NCBI GenBank assembly: GCA_947625075.1
Contig: CANQMY010000032.1
Coordinates: 1 to 9,563 of the forward strand
Reading direction: 5' to 3'
Source: an uncultured Clostridia bacterium
GTDB lineage: Bacteria > Bacillota > Clostridia > TANB77 > CAG-508
Length of the DNA stretch: 9,563 nucleotides
The first letter of the stretch is position 1. Each line of letters opens with the position of its first letter. The notes under the pieces were generated by a model. That model made no database searches, had not been told where the DNA came from, and worked only from the letters and a program-made list of their open reading frames with translations. Of this stretch, positions 1 through 6,799 are shown one piece after another. The position numbers and the translations under genes were made by a program.

Positions 1-69
1 CGCTATAGGGCTCGAACCTATGACCCCCTGCTTGTAAGGCAGATGCTCTCCCAGCTGAGCTAAGCGACC
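1..69 (-). tRNA. tRNA-Val (anticodon TAC), 3' end cut by window edge
   Basis: The reverse strand folds as a tRNA. The acceptor strand GGTCGCT starts at 69 and would pair with AGCGACC, of which only AGCG lies in the window. A D-arm (GCTC/GAGC) follows. The anticodon stem TCTGC/GCAGG closes the loop CTTACAA, with anticodon TAC at 36-34, which reads GTA and other Val codons. The T-arm is ATAGG-TTCGAGC-CCTAT. About three 3' bases plus any encoded CCA lie outside, so neighbouring tRNAs to the left cannot be seen. Val identity follows directly from the anticodon. The gene is divergent from all protein genes here. Confidence 0.97.
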
Positions 70-88
70 ATTTATCTTTGACTTTCTT

Positions 89-117
89 AGTATACTAAAT
101 TATTTTAGAAATGTCAA
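89..117 (-). promoter_or_regulatory. Promoter of the tRNA-Val gene
   Basis: On the - strand, a perfect -35 box TTGACA (complement of 112-117) is followed by a 17-base spacer and the -10 box TATACT (complement of 89-94). Transcription would start near 82, giving a leader of about a dozen bases before the tRNA 5' end at 69. Boxes and spacing are close to the sigma-70/sigma-A consensus, as expected for a strongly expressed stable RNA gene. Confidence 0.85.
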
Positions 118-167
118 CTGATTTTTCAAAATATTTTTAAGTAAATTTAGTTTATATGTAAAAATAC

Positions 168-197
168 TTGAATAAATAATAAAAAATATGATATTAT
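168..197 (+). promoter_or_regulatory. Probable promoter of the pilin-rsmE operon
   Basis: TTGAAT at 168-173 and TATTAT at 192-197 are separated by 18 bases, about 37 bases ahead of the prepilin start. It is the best -35/-10 pair in the gap between the tRNA promoter and the first + strand gene. The surrounding DNA is almost all A/T, so chance matches are likely and the call is moderate. Confidence 0.45.
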
Positions 198-234
198 TTA
201 TATGAAAAAAATTTTCATTTGAAAGGAATTAGGA

Positions 235-456
235 ATGAAAAACGAAAGAGGAATAACATTAATTGCATTAGTTGTAACAGTTGGAATAATGGCAATTCTT
301 GCTGGTATATCACTTAATATGGCATTATTAGATAATAATTCTGTAATAAAGGAAATATCTAATGCAACAGAAAAACAAGAAAAAAAGATAGAAGAAGAGG
401 AAGAAAAAATAAATAGTGTAATATCTTCTTATGAAGATGAATGGGGATTATCGTAA
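235..456 (+). CDS. Mini type IV prepilin-like protein
   Basis: This 73-residue protein has a class III (prepilin) N-terminus. The short charged leader MKNERG is followed by the hydrophobic helix ITLIALVVTVGIMAILAGI. A prepilin peptidase would be expected to cut after Gly6 and methylate the new Ile1. The helix would anchor the subunit in the membrane before assembly into a pilus or secretion pseudopilus. Mature position 5 is Ala, not the Glu usual in pilins; from general knowledge this ITLIALVVT type is common in clostridial genomes. After the helix there is no room for a globular pilin domain, only a charged coiled-coil-like tail (about residues 40-66, rich in E and K). GAAAGG at 221-226 is a suitable ribosome binding site. 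The stop lies one base before the rsmE start, so the two genes are probably co-transcribed. No prepilin peptidase or pilus ATPase is in the window, so the assembly partner is unknown. Confidence 0.75.
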   Translation: MKNERGITLIALVVTVGIMAILAGISLNMALLDNNSVIKEISNATEKQEKKIEEEEEKINSVISSYEDEWGLS

Positions 457-457
457 A

Positions 458-1186
458 ATGTATAATTTTTTTGTAGATAACAATCAAATAAAAAAAAATA
501 GGGTTAGTATCATAGGTCAAGACTCAAAACATATTTCAAATGTACTCAGAATGCAAAAGGGAGAAAAGATATATGTTTGTAATAAAGAAACAGCAGAAAG
601 ATATATAGCAGAAATTATTAGTTTACAAAAGGAAGAAGTTTTATGTAATATAATTGAAAAAGTTGATATGACAGAGCTAAAACCAAATATTACACTGTTT
701 CAAGGATTACCTAAATCAGATAAAATGGAATTGATTATTCAAAAAGCAGTTGAATTAGGAATTTACGAAATAACTCCAGTGGAAATGAAAAATTGTATTG
801 TAAAAATTAAAGATGAGAATAAAAAAATAGAAAGATGGCAAAGTATTTCAGAAGCAGCTGCAAAGCAAAGTAAAAGAACTATTATACCTAAAATAAACGG
901 AGTAATTAACATAAATAAGCTTAAAGAGATTTTGAAAGAATTTGATTTAGTAATAATTGCTTATGAAGATGAAAATAAAACTACTATAAAAGATGTACTT
1001 ACTAAAAACAAAGTCGCAAAAAAAATTGCCTTAATAGTTGGACCAGAGGGAGGATTAAGCTTTGATGAGGTAAAAAATCTTAATGGAGAAAATGTTAAAG
1101 TTGCAAGTTTAGGAAAAAGAATTTTAAGAACAGAAACAGCATCCTTAGCAATGTTAAGTATGATTATTTATGAATATGAATTATAA
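458..1186 (+). CDS. rsmE: 16S rRNA (uracil(1498)-N(3))-methyltransferase RsmE
   Basis: RsmE methylates N3 of U1498 in 16S rRNA of the assembled small subunit, using S-adenosylmethionine. The 242-residue product matches the usual family length. An N-terminal PUA-like RNA-binding part (about 1-70) precedes the SPOUT knotted methyltransferase domain. Visible signatures are GLPKSDKMELIIQKAVELGI, the WQ-x3-EAAKQS-type segment (here EAAAKQSKR), the cofactor-loop motif GPEGG at 195-199 and LRTETA at 223-228 near the C-terminus. I start at the ATG at 458 (MYNFFVDN) because it matches the family N-terminus and has GGGG at 443-446 upstream. An in-frame ATG at 431 would overlap the prepilin gene and has no ribosome binding site. 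The start one base after the prepilin stop suggests translational coupling. In many bacteria rsmE follows prmA; here it follows a pilin-like gene instead. Confidence 0.95.
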   Translation: MYNFFVDNNQIKKNRVSIIGQDSKHISNVLRMQKGEKIYVCNKETAERYIAEIISLQKEEVLCNIIEKVDMTELKPNITLFQGLPKSDKMELIIQKAVELGIYEITPVEMKNCIVKIKDENKKIERWQSISEAAAKQSKRTIIPKINGVININKLKEILKEFDLVIIAYEDENKTTIKDVLTKNKVAKKIALIVGPEGGLSFDEVKNLNGENVKVASLGKRILRTETASLAMLSMIIYEYEL

Positions 1187-1212
1187 AATAAAATGTTTGA
1201 AAGGAAAAATAA

Positions 1213-2079
1213 ATGGAAAAGAAAAATACAAAAATTAATATAGAAGATAAAAATTCAAACAGTTCTCAAACTAAAAAAAATAAAAAGGAAGTATCTTCAA
1301 AAGTAAAAGAATCTGAAACAAAAATACCATCAACTTCAAAGTCAACTAAAACAGCAACATCTACAAAAAGCAAAATAGTTAAAGGGAAAACAGCTACAAA
1401 AAAGATAGAAAAACAACCCTCATCAAGTAATAAAGCAAAAAATGAAAAAAAATTAGATACTTCAGAAAAGAAAAATTTGAGTAATAAAAATATAAATAAA
1501 GATAATCCAAAGATAGATAAAAATGATAAAAGAAAAACAGATGAATTAATTGCATTTGTGGAAAATGTAAGTGAAGAAGCAGAACTTGCTAAAGAAATTA
1601 ATAAAAATAGTTTGATAAATCAAAATGCAATAAATAAAAATGAATTAGATACAATAAAAAATGAAATTAAACAAAATAAAAAGGAAAAAAAATCAAGTAA
1701 AAAAACTCAATTAAAATATAAAAAAATATTAAAAAATACATTAATTGCAATCTCAATATTAATTTATTTTATAGTATTAATAATAGGAAAAGACCTAATT
1801 AGCACAATAAAATTTATAACTGATTTAAAAGTTTTAATTTTAATAGAAGTTTTAAGTTCAATAATTATATTTGAAATTTCTTATAAGCAAGATAATTTTT
1901 CTTTTGCAATGCATGGATTAGAAATTTTAGCAATGGCAATATCAACTGTAATTACATTAGATTTTGTTAATAAGCAAAATGAAAATATAAATTATGTTTT
2001 TGCAATATTTGTTGTAGTATTTACAATATATTATTTAATAAAAAATTTAGTTTTAGCTTTAAAAAAAGAAAAAAAGTAA
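1213..2079 (+). CDS. Membrane protein of unknown function with Lys-rich N-terminal tail
   Basis: I do not recognise this 288-residue protein. Residues 1 to about 170 are low complexity, dominated by Lys, Ser, Thr, Asn and Glu, and likely disordered and cytoplasmic. The C-terminal part is compact and hydrophobic, with four probable membrane helices at about 176-196, 205-222, 232-250 and 257-280, ending in KKEKK. The second helix carries a Glu and the third a Met/His-containing start, but no catalytic motif is evident. AAGGA at 1201-1205 precedes the ATG, and the gap to rsmE is only 26 bases with no terminator, so it is probably in the same transcript. The C-terminal domain could belong to a small four-helix membrane family; a profile search would be needed to name it. 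The gene is clearly real given its length, ribosome binding site and consistent codon use. Confidence 0.8.
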   Translation: MEKKNTKINIEDKNSNSSQTKKNKKEVSSKVKESETKIPSTSKSTKTATSTKSKIVKGKTATKKIEKQPSSSNKAKNEKKLDTSEKKNLSNKNINKDNPKIDKNDKRKTDELIAFVENVSEEAELAKEINKNSLINQNAINKNELDTIKNEIKQNKKEKKSSKKTQLKYKKILKNTLIAISILIYFIVLIIGKDLISTIKFITDLKVLILIEVLSSIIIFEISYKQDNFSFAMHGLEILAMAISTVITLDFVNKQNENINYVFAIFVVVFTIYYLIKNLVLALKKEKK

Positions 2080-2080
2080 A

Positions 2081-2118
2081 AACATTGGAAATATTTGACT
2101 TTTAAATATTAAAATGTT
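2081..2118. repeat. Imperfect dyad overlapping the rpoZ promoter
   Basis: Two nested inverted repeats share one centre: AACATT (2081-2086) with AATGTT (2113-2118), and ATATTT (2091-2096) with AAATAT (2104-2109). The loop is seven bases, with small unpaired stretches between the arms. The dyad covers the -35 box and reaches the first base of the -10 box of the rpoZ promoter. It could be an operator, or a weak end signal for the upstream operon, although no T-run follows. Arms this AT-rich can arise by chance here. Confidence 0.3.
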
Positions 2119-2123
2119 AAAAT
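2095..2123 (+). promoter_or_regulatory. Promoter of rpoZ and the cmk-like gene
   Basis: TTGACT at 2095-2100, a 17-base spacer and TAAAAT at 2118-2123 form a good sigma-A type promoter. It starts 16 bases after the upstream gene's stop and would give a leader of about 30 bases before rpoZ. The terminator at 3024-3058 marks the other end of this two-gene unit. Confidence 0.7.
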
Positions 2124-2159
2124 AATATATATTTATTATAAAATAAAAGGAGTAAAAAT

Positions 2160-2438
2160 ATGATAGTAAAACCTACAGTTATTGAATTGCTTGAAAAAGC
2201 AGAGAATAGATATAGCTTAGTTATAGCTACAGCTAAAAGAGCTAGACAGATTTCAAACGGTAGTAAACCAATGACAGAAAAAGATGATGTATCACCTGTT
2301 ACTCTTGCTGCAGACGAAATAGAAGAGGATAAAGTTAAAATTTATGATCAAAATGAATGGGATAAAGAATTAGAAAAAAAAGAGGATATTTCTGAAGTTG
2401 AAAACAATAATGAAATAGAAAATGTAGAAAATAATTAA
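2160..2438 (+). CDS. rpoZ: DNA-directed RNA polymerase omega subunit
   Basis: Omega is the small subunit that binds and stabilises beta-prime in RNA polymerase. The 92-residue product has the family core at the N-terminus: MIVKPTVIELLEKAENRYSL, then VIATAKRARQI, which is the conserved helix that contacts beta-prime. A segment matching the P-V-T-x-A-x-x-E-I pattern (SPVTLAADEI) follows. The C-terminus from about residue 57 is acidic and asparagine-rich and is probably disordered. AAGGAG at 2147-2152 lies seven bases ahead of the ATG. In many Firmicutes rpoZ follows gmk (guanylate kinase). Here no gmk is adjacent, and the downstream partner is instead another nucleoside monophosphate kinase-like gene, 16 bases away. 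Confidence 0.93.
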   Translation: MIVKPTVIELLEKAENRYSLVIATAKRARQISNGSKPMTEKDDVSPVTLAADEIEEDKVKIYDQNEWDKELEKKEDISEVENNNEIENVENN

Positions 2439-2454
2439 AAATGTGGGAGTTTTT

Positions 2455-3015
2455 ATGGAAAAAAAACATATAATTACAATTACTGGAGATCATGCAAGTG
2501 GACAGGGAACAGCGTCAAACTTATTAAAAGAATCATTGGGATATGAAATTTATAGAAATGGGCAGTATGTAAGAAAATTAGGACAAGAAAAAGGAATGTC
2601 TATTACAGAATTTCAAACATATCTTAATGAGCATCCAGAATTAGATAGAGAAATTGAAAGAAGTGCAACATTATATGCAGAAGAACATGATAATTTAATT
2701 GTAGATGCAAAACTTGGGTGGTATGCTATACCAGATTCGTTTAAAGTATATTTAAAAGTTAACATTGATATTGCTGTGAAAAGAGCATATGAAGATAACG
2801 CAAGAAAAGATACGGAACCATTTAGTAGTTTAGAAGAAGCAAAAGAAAGAATTTTATATAGGCATAAAGAAGAAACAAAAAGATGGATAGAAGAATATGG
2901 TGTAAATCGTGATGATATGTCAAATTATGATTTAGTTGTAGATACATCAAATATGACACCTGAAGAAGTTTCTAAAAAAATACTAGATGAATATAAAAAA
3001 TGGTTAGATAAATAA
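2455..3015 (+). CDS. Archaeal-type cytidylate (CMP) kinase-like protein
   Basis: The 186-residue protein resembles the archaeal-type CMP kinases, which transfer phosphate from ATP to CMP or dCMP. It is not the usual bacterial Cmk. Similarity runs throughout: a P-loop near the N-terminus, the block GMSITEFQTYLNEHPELDRE (about 44-63), a strand-plus-GW segment (LIVDAKLGWYA), and the C-terminal DMSNYDLVVDTSNMTPEEV with the typical YDLVxxTS pattern. The P-loop reads GDHASGQGT at residues 11-19, so the Walker A lysine is replaced by Gln. Archaeal-type CMP kinases often have GTGTTT here, so loss of Lys has precedent, but the loop is still unusual. I chose the ATG at 2455 because GGGAG at 2445-2449 lies five bases upstream. 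An upstream in-frame GTG at 2443 would overlap that site. It is probably co-transcribed with rpoZ. The family assignment is firm, the substrate less so. Confidence 0.75.
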   Translation: MEKKHIITITGDHASGQGTASNLLKESLGYEIYRNGQYVRKLGQEKGMSITEFQTYLNEHPELDREIERSATLYAEEHDNLIVDAKLGWYAIPDSFKVYLKVNIDIAVKRAYEDNARKDTEPFSSLEEAKERILYRHKEETKRWIEEYGVNRDDMSNYDLVVDTSNMTPEEVSKKILDEYKKWLDK

Positions 3016-3023
3016 AAAATAAA

Positions 3024-3058
3024 GGGGAGTTAAATTTTTAAAACTTCCCAATTTTTTT
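3024..3058 (+). terminator. Intrinsic terminator after the rpoZ unit
   Basis: The stem GGGGAGTT (3024-3031) pairs with AACTTCCC (3042-3049) over eight positions, one of them a G-U pair. A ten-base A/T loop separates the arms, and seven T residues follow at 3052-3058. It starts nine bases after the stop of the cmk-like gene. It separates the rpoZ unit from the dprA remnant. Confidence 0.85.
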
Positions 3059-3114
3059 ATATTTTAGAAAAGACATCTTTTTTTATTATTTAAATTTGAA
3101 ATGGAGGAAGCAAA

Positions 3115-3781
3115 ATAGAAAATCAAACAATTAAAATCCAAACAATAGAACAATCAGATATTGAATATCCATATTTATTACATGAAATTAATGATAGACC
3201 AAAGACATTATATGTATTAGGAAATAAAGAAATACTAAGAAGAAAATCTATAGCTATTGTTGGAAGTAGAGAATGTAGTGAATATGGAAAAAAAGCATCA
3301 GAATTAATAGCATATAAATTAGCAAAGCAAAATATAATTATTGTAAGTGGACTAGCTAGAGGAATAGATAAATATGCACATATTGGATGTTTAAAAGCAG
3401 GAGGAAAAACAGTTGCAGTAGTAGCACATGGTTTAAATATTATTTATCCAAAAGAAAATATAAGTTTAGCTAAAGAAATAATAAAAAAGCGGAGGAGCAG
3501 TTATTAGTGAGTATCCAATAAATACTAAACCAAAACAAGAGTATTTTCCAAAAAGAAATAGAATTATAAGTGGCCTTGCAATTGGAACGATTATAGTTGA
3601 AGCAAGGGAAAAAAGTGGAGCATTAATTACAGCAAATTATGCACTGGAGCAAGGGAGAAATGTATATGCAGTTCCTGGAAATATATTTTCAGAATCTTCA
3701 AAAGGAACTAATAATCTTATAAAAAATGGTGCTGAAATATTAACAGGTGATATTGATTTTAATCAGTTTAATTTAAATTAA
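3115..3781 (+). pseudogene. dprA: DNA-processing protein DprA, lost start codon and frameshifted
   Basis: DprA loads RecA on incoming single-stranded DNA during transformation. Two reading frames together give one complete DprA Rossmann domain. The first (3115-3507) contains SIAIVGSR, IIVSGLARGID and the GLNIIYPKEN segment, then runs into TAG. The second (from 3491, stop TAA at 3779-3781) continues exactly with GGAVISEYP, FPKRNRIISGLAIG and EKSGALITANYALEQGRN...VPGN. One extra base in the run at 3481-3490 (six A then GC) explains the break. In addition there is no ATG, GTG or TTG at the N-terminus. The codon seven bases after the perfect GGAGG at 3103-3107 is ATA (3115-3117), which looks like ATG changed by one transition. 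The N-terminal SAM-like and C-terminal winged-helix domains of long DprA proteins are absent, as in some short family members. Two lesions suggest a real pseudogene, though a sequencing error could explain either one. Confidence 0.85.
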
Positions 3782-3797
3782 TTTATTTAATTTAAAT
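3771..3797. repeat. Perfect 11-bp all-A/T inverted repeat
   Basis: ATTTAAATTAA (3771-3781) is the exact reverse complement of TTAATTTAAAT (3787-3797), with a five-base spacer TTTAT. The left arm contains the dprA stop codon. The right arm ends one base before the -35 box of the PBP promoter. All bases are A or T, so it would be a weak terminator stem and has no following T-run. Its position just upstream of -35 would suit an UP element or a protein-binding site. The role is inferred only. Confidence 0.45.
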
Positions 3798-3798
3798 G

Positions 3799-3827
3799 TT
3801 GTATTCTATAATCATTTGTAATATAAT
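3799..3827 (+). promoter_or_regulatory. Promoter of the class A PBP gene
   Basis: TTGTAT at 3799-3804, a 17-base spacer and a consensus TATAAT at 3822-3827 precede the PBP start by about 32 bases. The -35 box matches the consensus only in TTG, but the -10 and spacing are ideal, and an A/T-only stretch lies directly upstream. Confidence 0.7.
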
Positions 3828-3859
3828 ATACATATCGATTTACCTAAATGGAGGTATAT

Positions 3860-6790
3860 ATGAAAAAAAATAGAAAACCAAAACATGAAAAAAATCATCT
3901 AAATCATGAAAAAGAACAAAAAAACGAATTAATGGATGATACAATAACAATGAATTTTGAAGACTTTAATGAAAATAATGATAAAGAAAGTTCAAATAAT
4001 GATATACAAGATGAAGTGTATAAGTATTTACATGAATCTGAAAATGAAAATAATGAGGATAATGAAAGTTTATATAATTCAGATGATTTAAATGTAAATT
4101 TAATTGACAGTGATGAAAATATGAATACAAAAGTATTTAAAAGTGAAGACATAAATATTGAAAAGGATGAAGATATGAAAAGGATTGATAAGAAAAATAA
4201 TAAAAAAGAAAAGAAAAGAAAGAAAAAACATCCAAAACTTAGATTATTTATTAAAATATTTTTCATTGCAATACTTATATTAATTATTGCTGCTATTGCA
4301 GCAGTTGTTGCAATATTTAAAACAGATAGATGGGCATTAACAGAAGATCAACTTTTATCTGATGCAGGGGCATTAATTTATGATGTAGAAGGAAAACTTA
4401 TAAATACATTAACAGGTGATGAAATAAATAAAAAAGTAACAATAGATGAGATGGGAAAATTTCCAGAAGCATTTGTAGCAATAGAAGATGAAAGATTTTA
4501 TGAACATAATGGAATTGATATAAAAAGAACTCTTCATGCAATAGCAGATTACATATTTAGCTTTGGAAAAGGATCATTTGGTGGTAGTACTATAACCCAA
4601 CAGCTTATAAAAATTACAATGAAGGATGACGAAAGAGGCGGATTAGAAGGTATAGAAAGAAAAATAAGAGAATGGTCAAGAGCAGTACAAGTTGAAAAAA
4701 TGTTTAACGACAAAAATAAAATACTTGAAAGATATTTGAACAGGATTTATTTAGGAAGTTCAAATGGATTAGAAGTTAGAGGAGTTGAGTCAGCATCGAA
4801 TTATTATTTTAACAAAACTGCAAAAGATTTAACAATAGCACAAACAGCTTTTATTGCTGGAATAAATCATGCTCCTAATTTATATAACCCATTTGGAGAA
4901 ACAGATAATGGAGAAAAAATAAAAACAAGAACACTTAATGTTTTAGCAAAAATGAAAGATTTAGGAAAAATAACAGAAGAAGAATATAATGCTGCAGTAG
5001 ATGAAACAAAAGTAGGATTAACATTTGAGAAGGGTGAAGTATCAAATGGAAATAGTGATATTTCTTTCCATACAGCTGCTGCTATAAATCAAATTGCACA
5101 GGAATATTCAGATGCAAATGATATTAGTTATAATGAAGCAAGAGAATTATTAATAAATAGTGGATATAGTATATATACAACAGTATATACTGGTATACAA
5201 GATATAATGGAAGCTGAATATTCAAATTCTAAGTATATATATTCAAGCAATTCATTCAGAAATATATATGGACAATCAGCAATGGTTGTTATTAATCCAT
5301 CAACAGGTTATGTTGTAGGAGAAGTAGGAGCATTAGGAGAAAATCAAGATACTCTTGGTTTAAATAGAGGACTATCAGTTCGTCAACCTGGTTCATCTTT
5401 TAAACCATTAGTAACAATTGCACCAGGATTAGAAAATAAAGTTATAAATGCAGCAACTTTATTTTATGATACATTTTCTTCATTTGGAACATATAAACCA
5501 CATAATGATCAAGATAGATATGGAGGAATAACATCAATAAGAAATGCAATAACAAATTCTTATAATGTTACTGAAGTAAAATTATTATCAATTATGGGAA
5601 CTGGAAAATCACAAGAATTTCTTAGCAAAATTGGAATTGATGTAGATGCAGATACTGCAGGATTAAGTATGGCATTAGGATCACCTAGTGTAACACCAGT
5701 TCAAATGGCAGCAGGATATGCAATGATTGCAAATGGAGGAGTATATATTACGCCTACATTCTATACGAAAGTTGTTGATAGAAATGGAAATGTAGTAATA
5801 GAAGCTAAACAAGAAAAAACAAGAGCAATGTCAGAAGAAAATGCATATATAGAAAGTACAATATTACAAGGACCAGTAACAAGCGGTACAGCATCAAACT
5901 ATAATGGAGTAGTGAGAAATATGGATGTTGCAGGAAAAACAGGAACATCAGATGGTGGAGCAGATAGATGGTTCTGTGGATTTACACCATATTATGCAGC
6001 AGCTTGTTGGTATGGAGCAGATAATGGTTATGACGTAAATGGAAAAGGCGCAAAAGCAAGTTTTTATCCAAGTGTAGGTAACCCTGCATCTGCAATATGG
6101 TTCCCAGTTATGAAAAATATACATAAAGACTTAGAATCAAAAAGATTTGTAAAACCAGATACAATTAAAACTTTGACAATTTGCAAAGTAACGGGTAAAA
6201 AAGCAACAAGTAGTTGTACAGATACATATAGTGAAATATTCACTCAAGATAATATGCCAGACGATTGTGATGGACATACAACAGTTAAGATTTGTAAAGA
6301 AACAGGAAAATTAGCAACAGATTTTTGTACAGATGTTGAAGAAAAAACTTTTGGAGTGTTAATAGATACAGAAAAAAATGCAAATTGGACACCAAAACAA
6401 AAAGTTGAAGAAGCTCCAGAAGAAAAATGTAATGTACACACAGAAGCAGAAAAAATAAATGTTCCAAATGTTGTAGGAAAAACTGAAAAACAAGCAACAG
6501 ATGAGTTAAAAAAAGCTGGATTCAAAGTTACAGTATTAAAAGATAATGACAAAAACAAGTCAAAGGGTATTGTTTTAAAACAAAGTAGTACAAAAGCTCC
6601 AAAGGGTTCTGAAATAAAAATTACAGTAAATCAATTTGACGGTGGTAACAGTGGAGGAGGTAATCAAACTAATACAACATCACCTAAAAATAATGAAGTT
6701 AATGAAAATACAACTACTAATACACAAACTTCAGCTAAAAATGAAACTAGCTCACAAAATGTAACTGCTACAGAAAATAAAGTTAATTAA
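3860..6790 (+). CDS. Class A penicillin-binding protein 1A with PASTA domain
   Basis: This is a bifunctional peptidoglycan synthase: it polymerises lipid II into glycan and cross-links the stem peptides outside the membrane. The 976 residues are arranged as follows. A polar cytoplasmic tail (1 to about 130) is acidic and Asn-rich, then Lys-rich. A membrane anchor lies at about 133-155. The GT51 glycosyltransferase has catalytic Glu209 in EDERFYEH, then GGSTITQQL and ERYLNRIYLG. The transpeptidase has Ser512 in the SxxK motif (SSFK), SYN at 567-569 and KTG at 693-695. A Cys-rich linker contains two copies of Cys-x2-TGK-x-AT-x2-Cys (Cys775/786 and Cys812/823). One PASTA domain starts near VPNVVGK (about 868), followed by a Gly/Asn/Thr-rich tail. 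I start at ATG 3860, five bases after GGAGG (3850-3854); an in-frame ATG at 3848 overlaps that site. All catalytic motifs are intact. The long N-terminal tail is unusual. The protein is probably the ponA/pbp1A equivalent. Confidence 0.95.
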   Translation: MKKNRKPKHEKNHLNHEKEQKNELMDDTITMNFEDFNENNDKESSNNDIQDEVYKYLHESENENNEDNESLYNSDDLNVNLIDSDENMNTKVFKSEDINIEKDEDMKRIDKKNNKKEKKRKKKHPKLRLFIKIFFIAILILIIAAIAAVVAIFKTDRWALTEDQLLSDAGALIYDVEGKLINTLTGDEINKKVTIDEMGKFPEAFVAIEDERFYEHNGIDIKRTLHAIADYIFSFGKGSFGGSTITQQLIKITMKDDERGGLEGIERKIREWSRAVQVEKMFNDKNKILERYLNRIYLGSSNGLEVRGVESASNYYFNKTAKDLTIAQTAFIAGINHAPNLYNPFGETDNGEKIKTRTLNVLAKMKDLGKITEEEYNAAVDETKVGLTFEKGEVSNGNSDISFHTAAAINQIAQEYSDANDISYNEARELLINSGYSIYTTVYTGIQDIMEAEYSNSKYIYSSNSFRNIYGQSAMVVINPSTGYVVGEVGALGENQDTLGLNRGLSVRQPGSSFKPLVTIAPGLENKVINAATLFYDTFSSFGTYKPHNDQDRYGGITSIRNAITNSYNVTEVKLLSIMGTGKSQEFLSKIGIDVDADTAGLSMALGSPSVTPVQMAAGYAMIANGGVYITPTFYTKVVDRNGNVVIEAKQEKTRAMSEENAYIESTILQGPVTSGTASNYNGVVRNMDVAGKTGTSDGGADRWFCGFTPYYAAACWYGADNGYDVNGKGAKASFYPSVGNPASAIWFPVMKNIHKDLESKRFVKPDTIKTLTICKVTGKKATSSCTDTYSEIFTQDNMPDDCDGHTTVKICKETGKLATDFCTDVEEKTFGVLIDTEKNANWTPKQKVEEAPEEKCNVHTEAEKINVPNVVGKTEKQATDELKKAGFKVTVLKDNDKNKSKGIVLKQSSTKAPKGSEIKITVNQFDGGNSGGGNQTNTTSPKNNEVNENTTTNTQTSAKNETSSQNVTATENKVN

Positions 6791-6799
6791 AATAAATAG

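Noticed and set aside
431..457. Upstream ATG at 431 as the rsmE start
   Set aside because: It has no ribosome binding site and adds nine residues not typical of the family. The ATG at 458 gives the usual MYNFFV-like N-terminus.
3101..3118. ATG GAG GAA GCA AAA TAG as a possible dprA start or leader peptide
   Set aside because: It stops after five codons, overlaps the ribosome binding site itself, and is not in the frame of the first half of DprA.
3483..3489. A AAA AAG, a classic -1 slippery heptamer, in the correct frame at the dprA break
   Set aside because: A -1 shift here would lead to the frame beginning GCG GAG, not the DprA frame beginning GGA GGA. The needed change is +1 (or -2), so programmed -1 frameshifting does not explain the gene; a one-base insertion does.
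3904..4266. Open frame of 120 codons on the - strand
   Set aside because: It lies opposite the Lys/Glu/Asn-rich PBP tail and its Phe/Ser/Leu-rich product is the mirror of A-rich codons. It has no ribosome binding site and no recognisable domain.
6244..6558. Two overlapping - strand open frames opposite the PBP C-terminus (6244-6558 and 6285-6497)
   Set aside because: They are antisense shadows of a conserved Cys-rich and PASTA region, with Phe/Leu/Ser-rich composition and no upstream signals.
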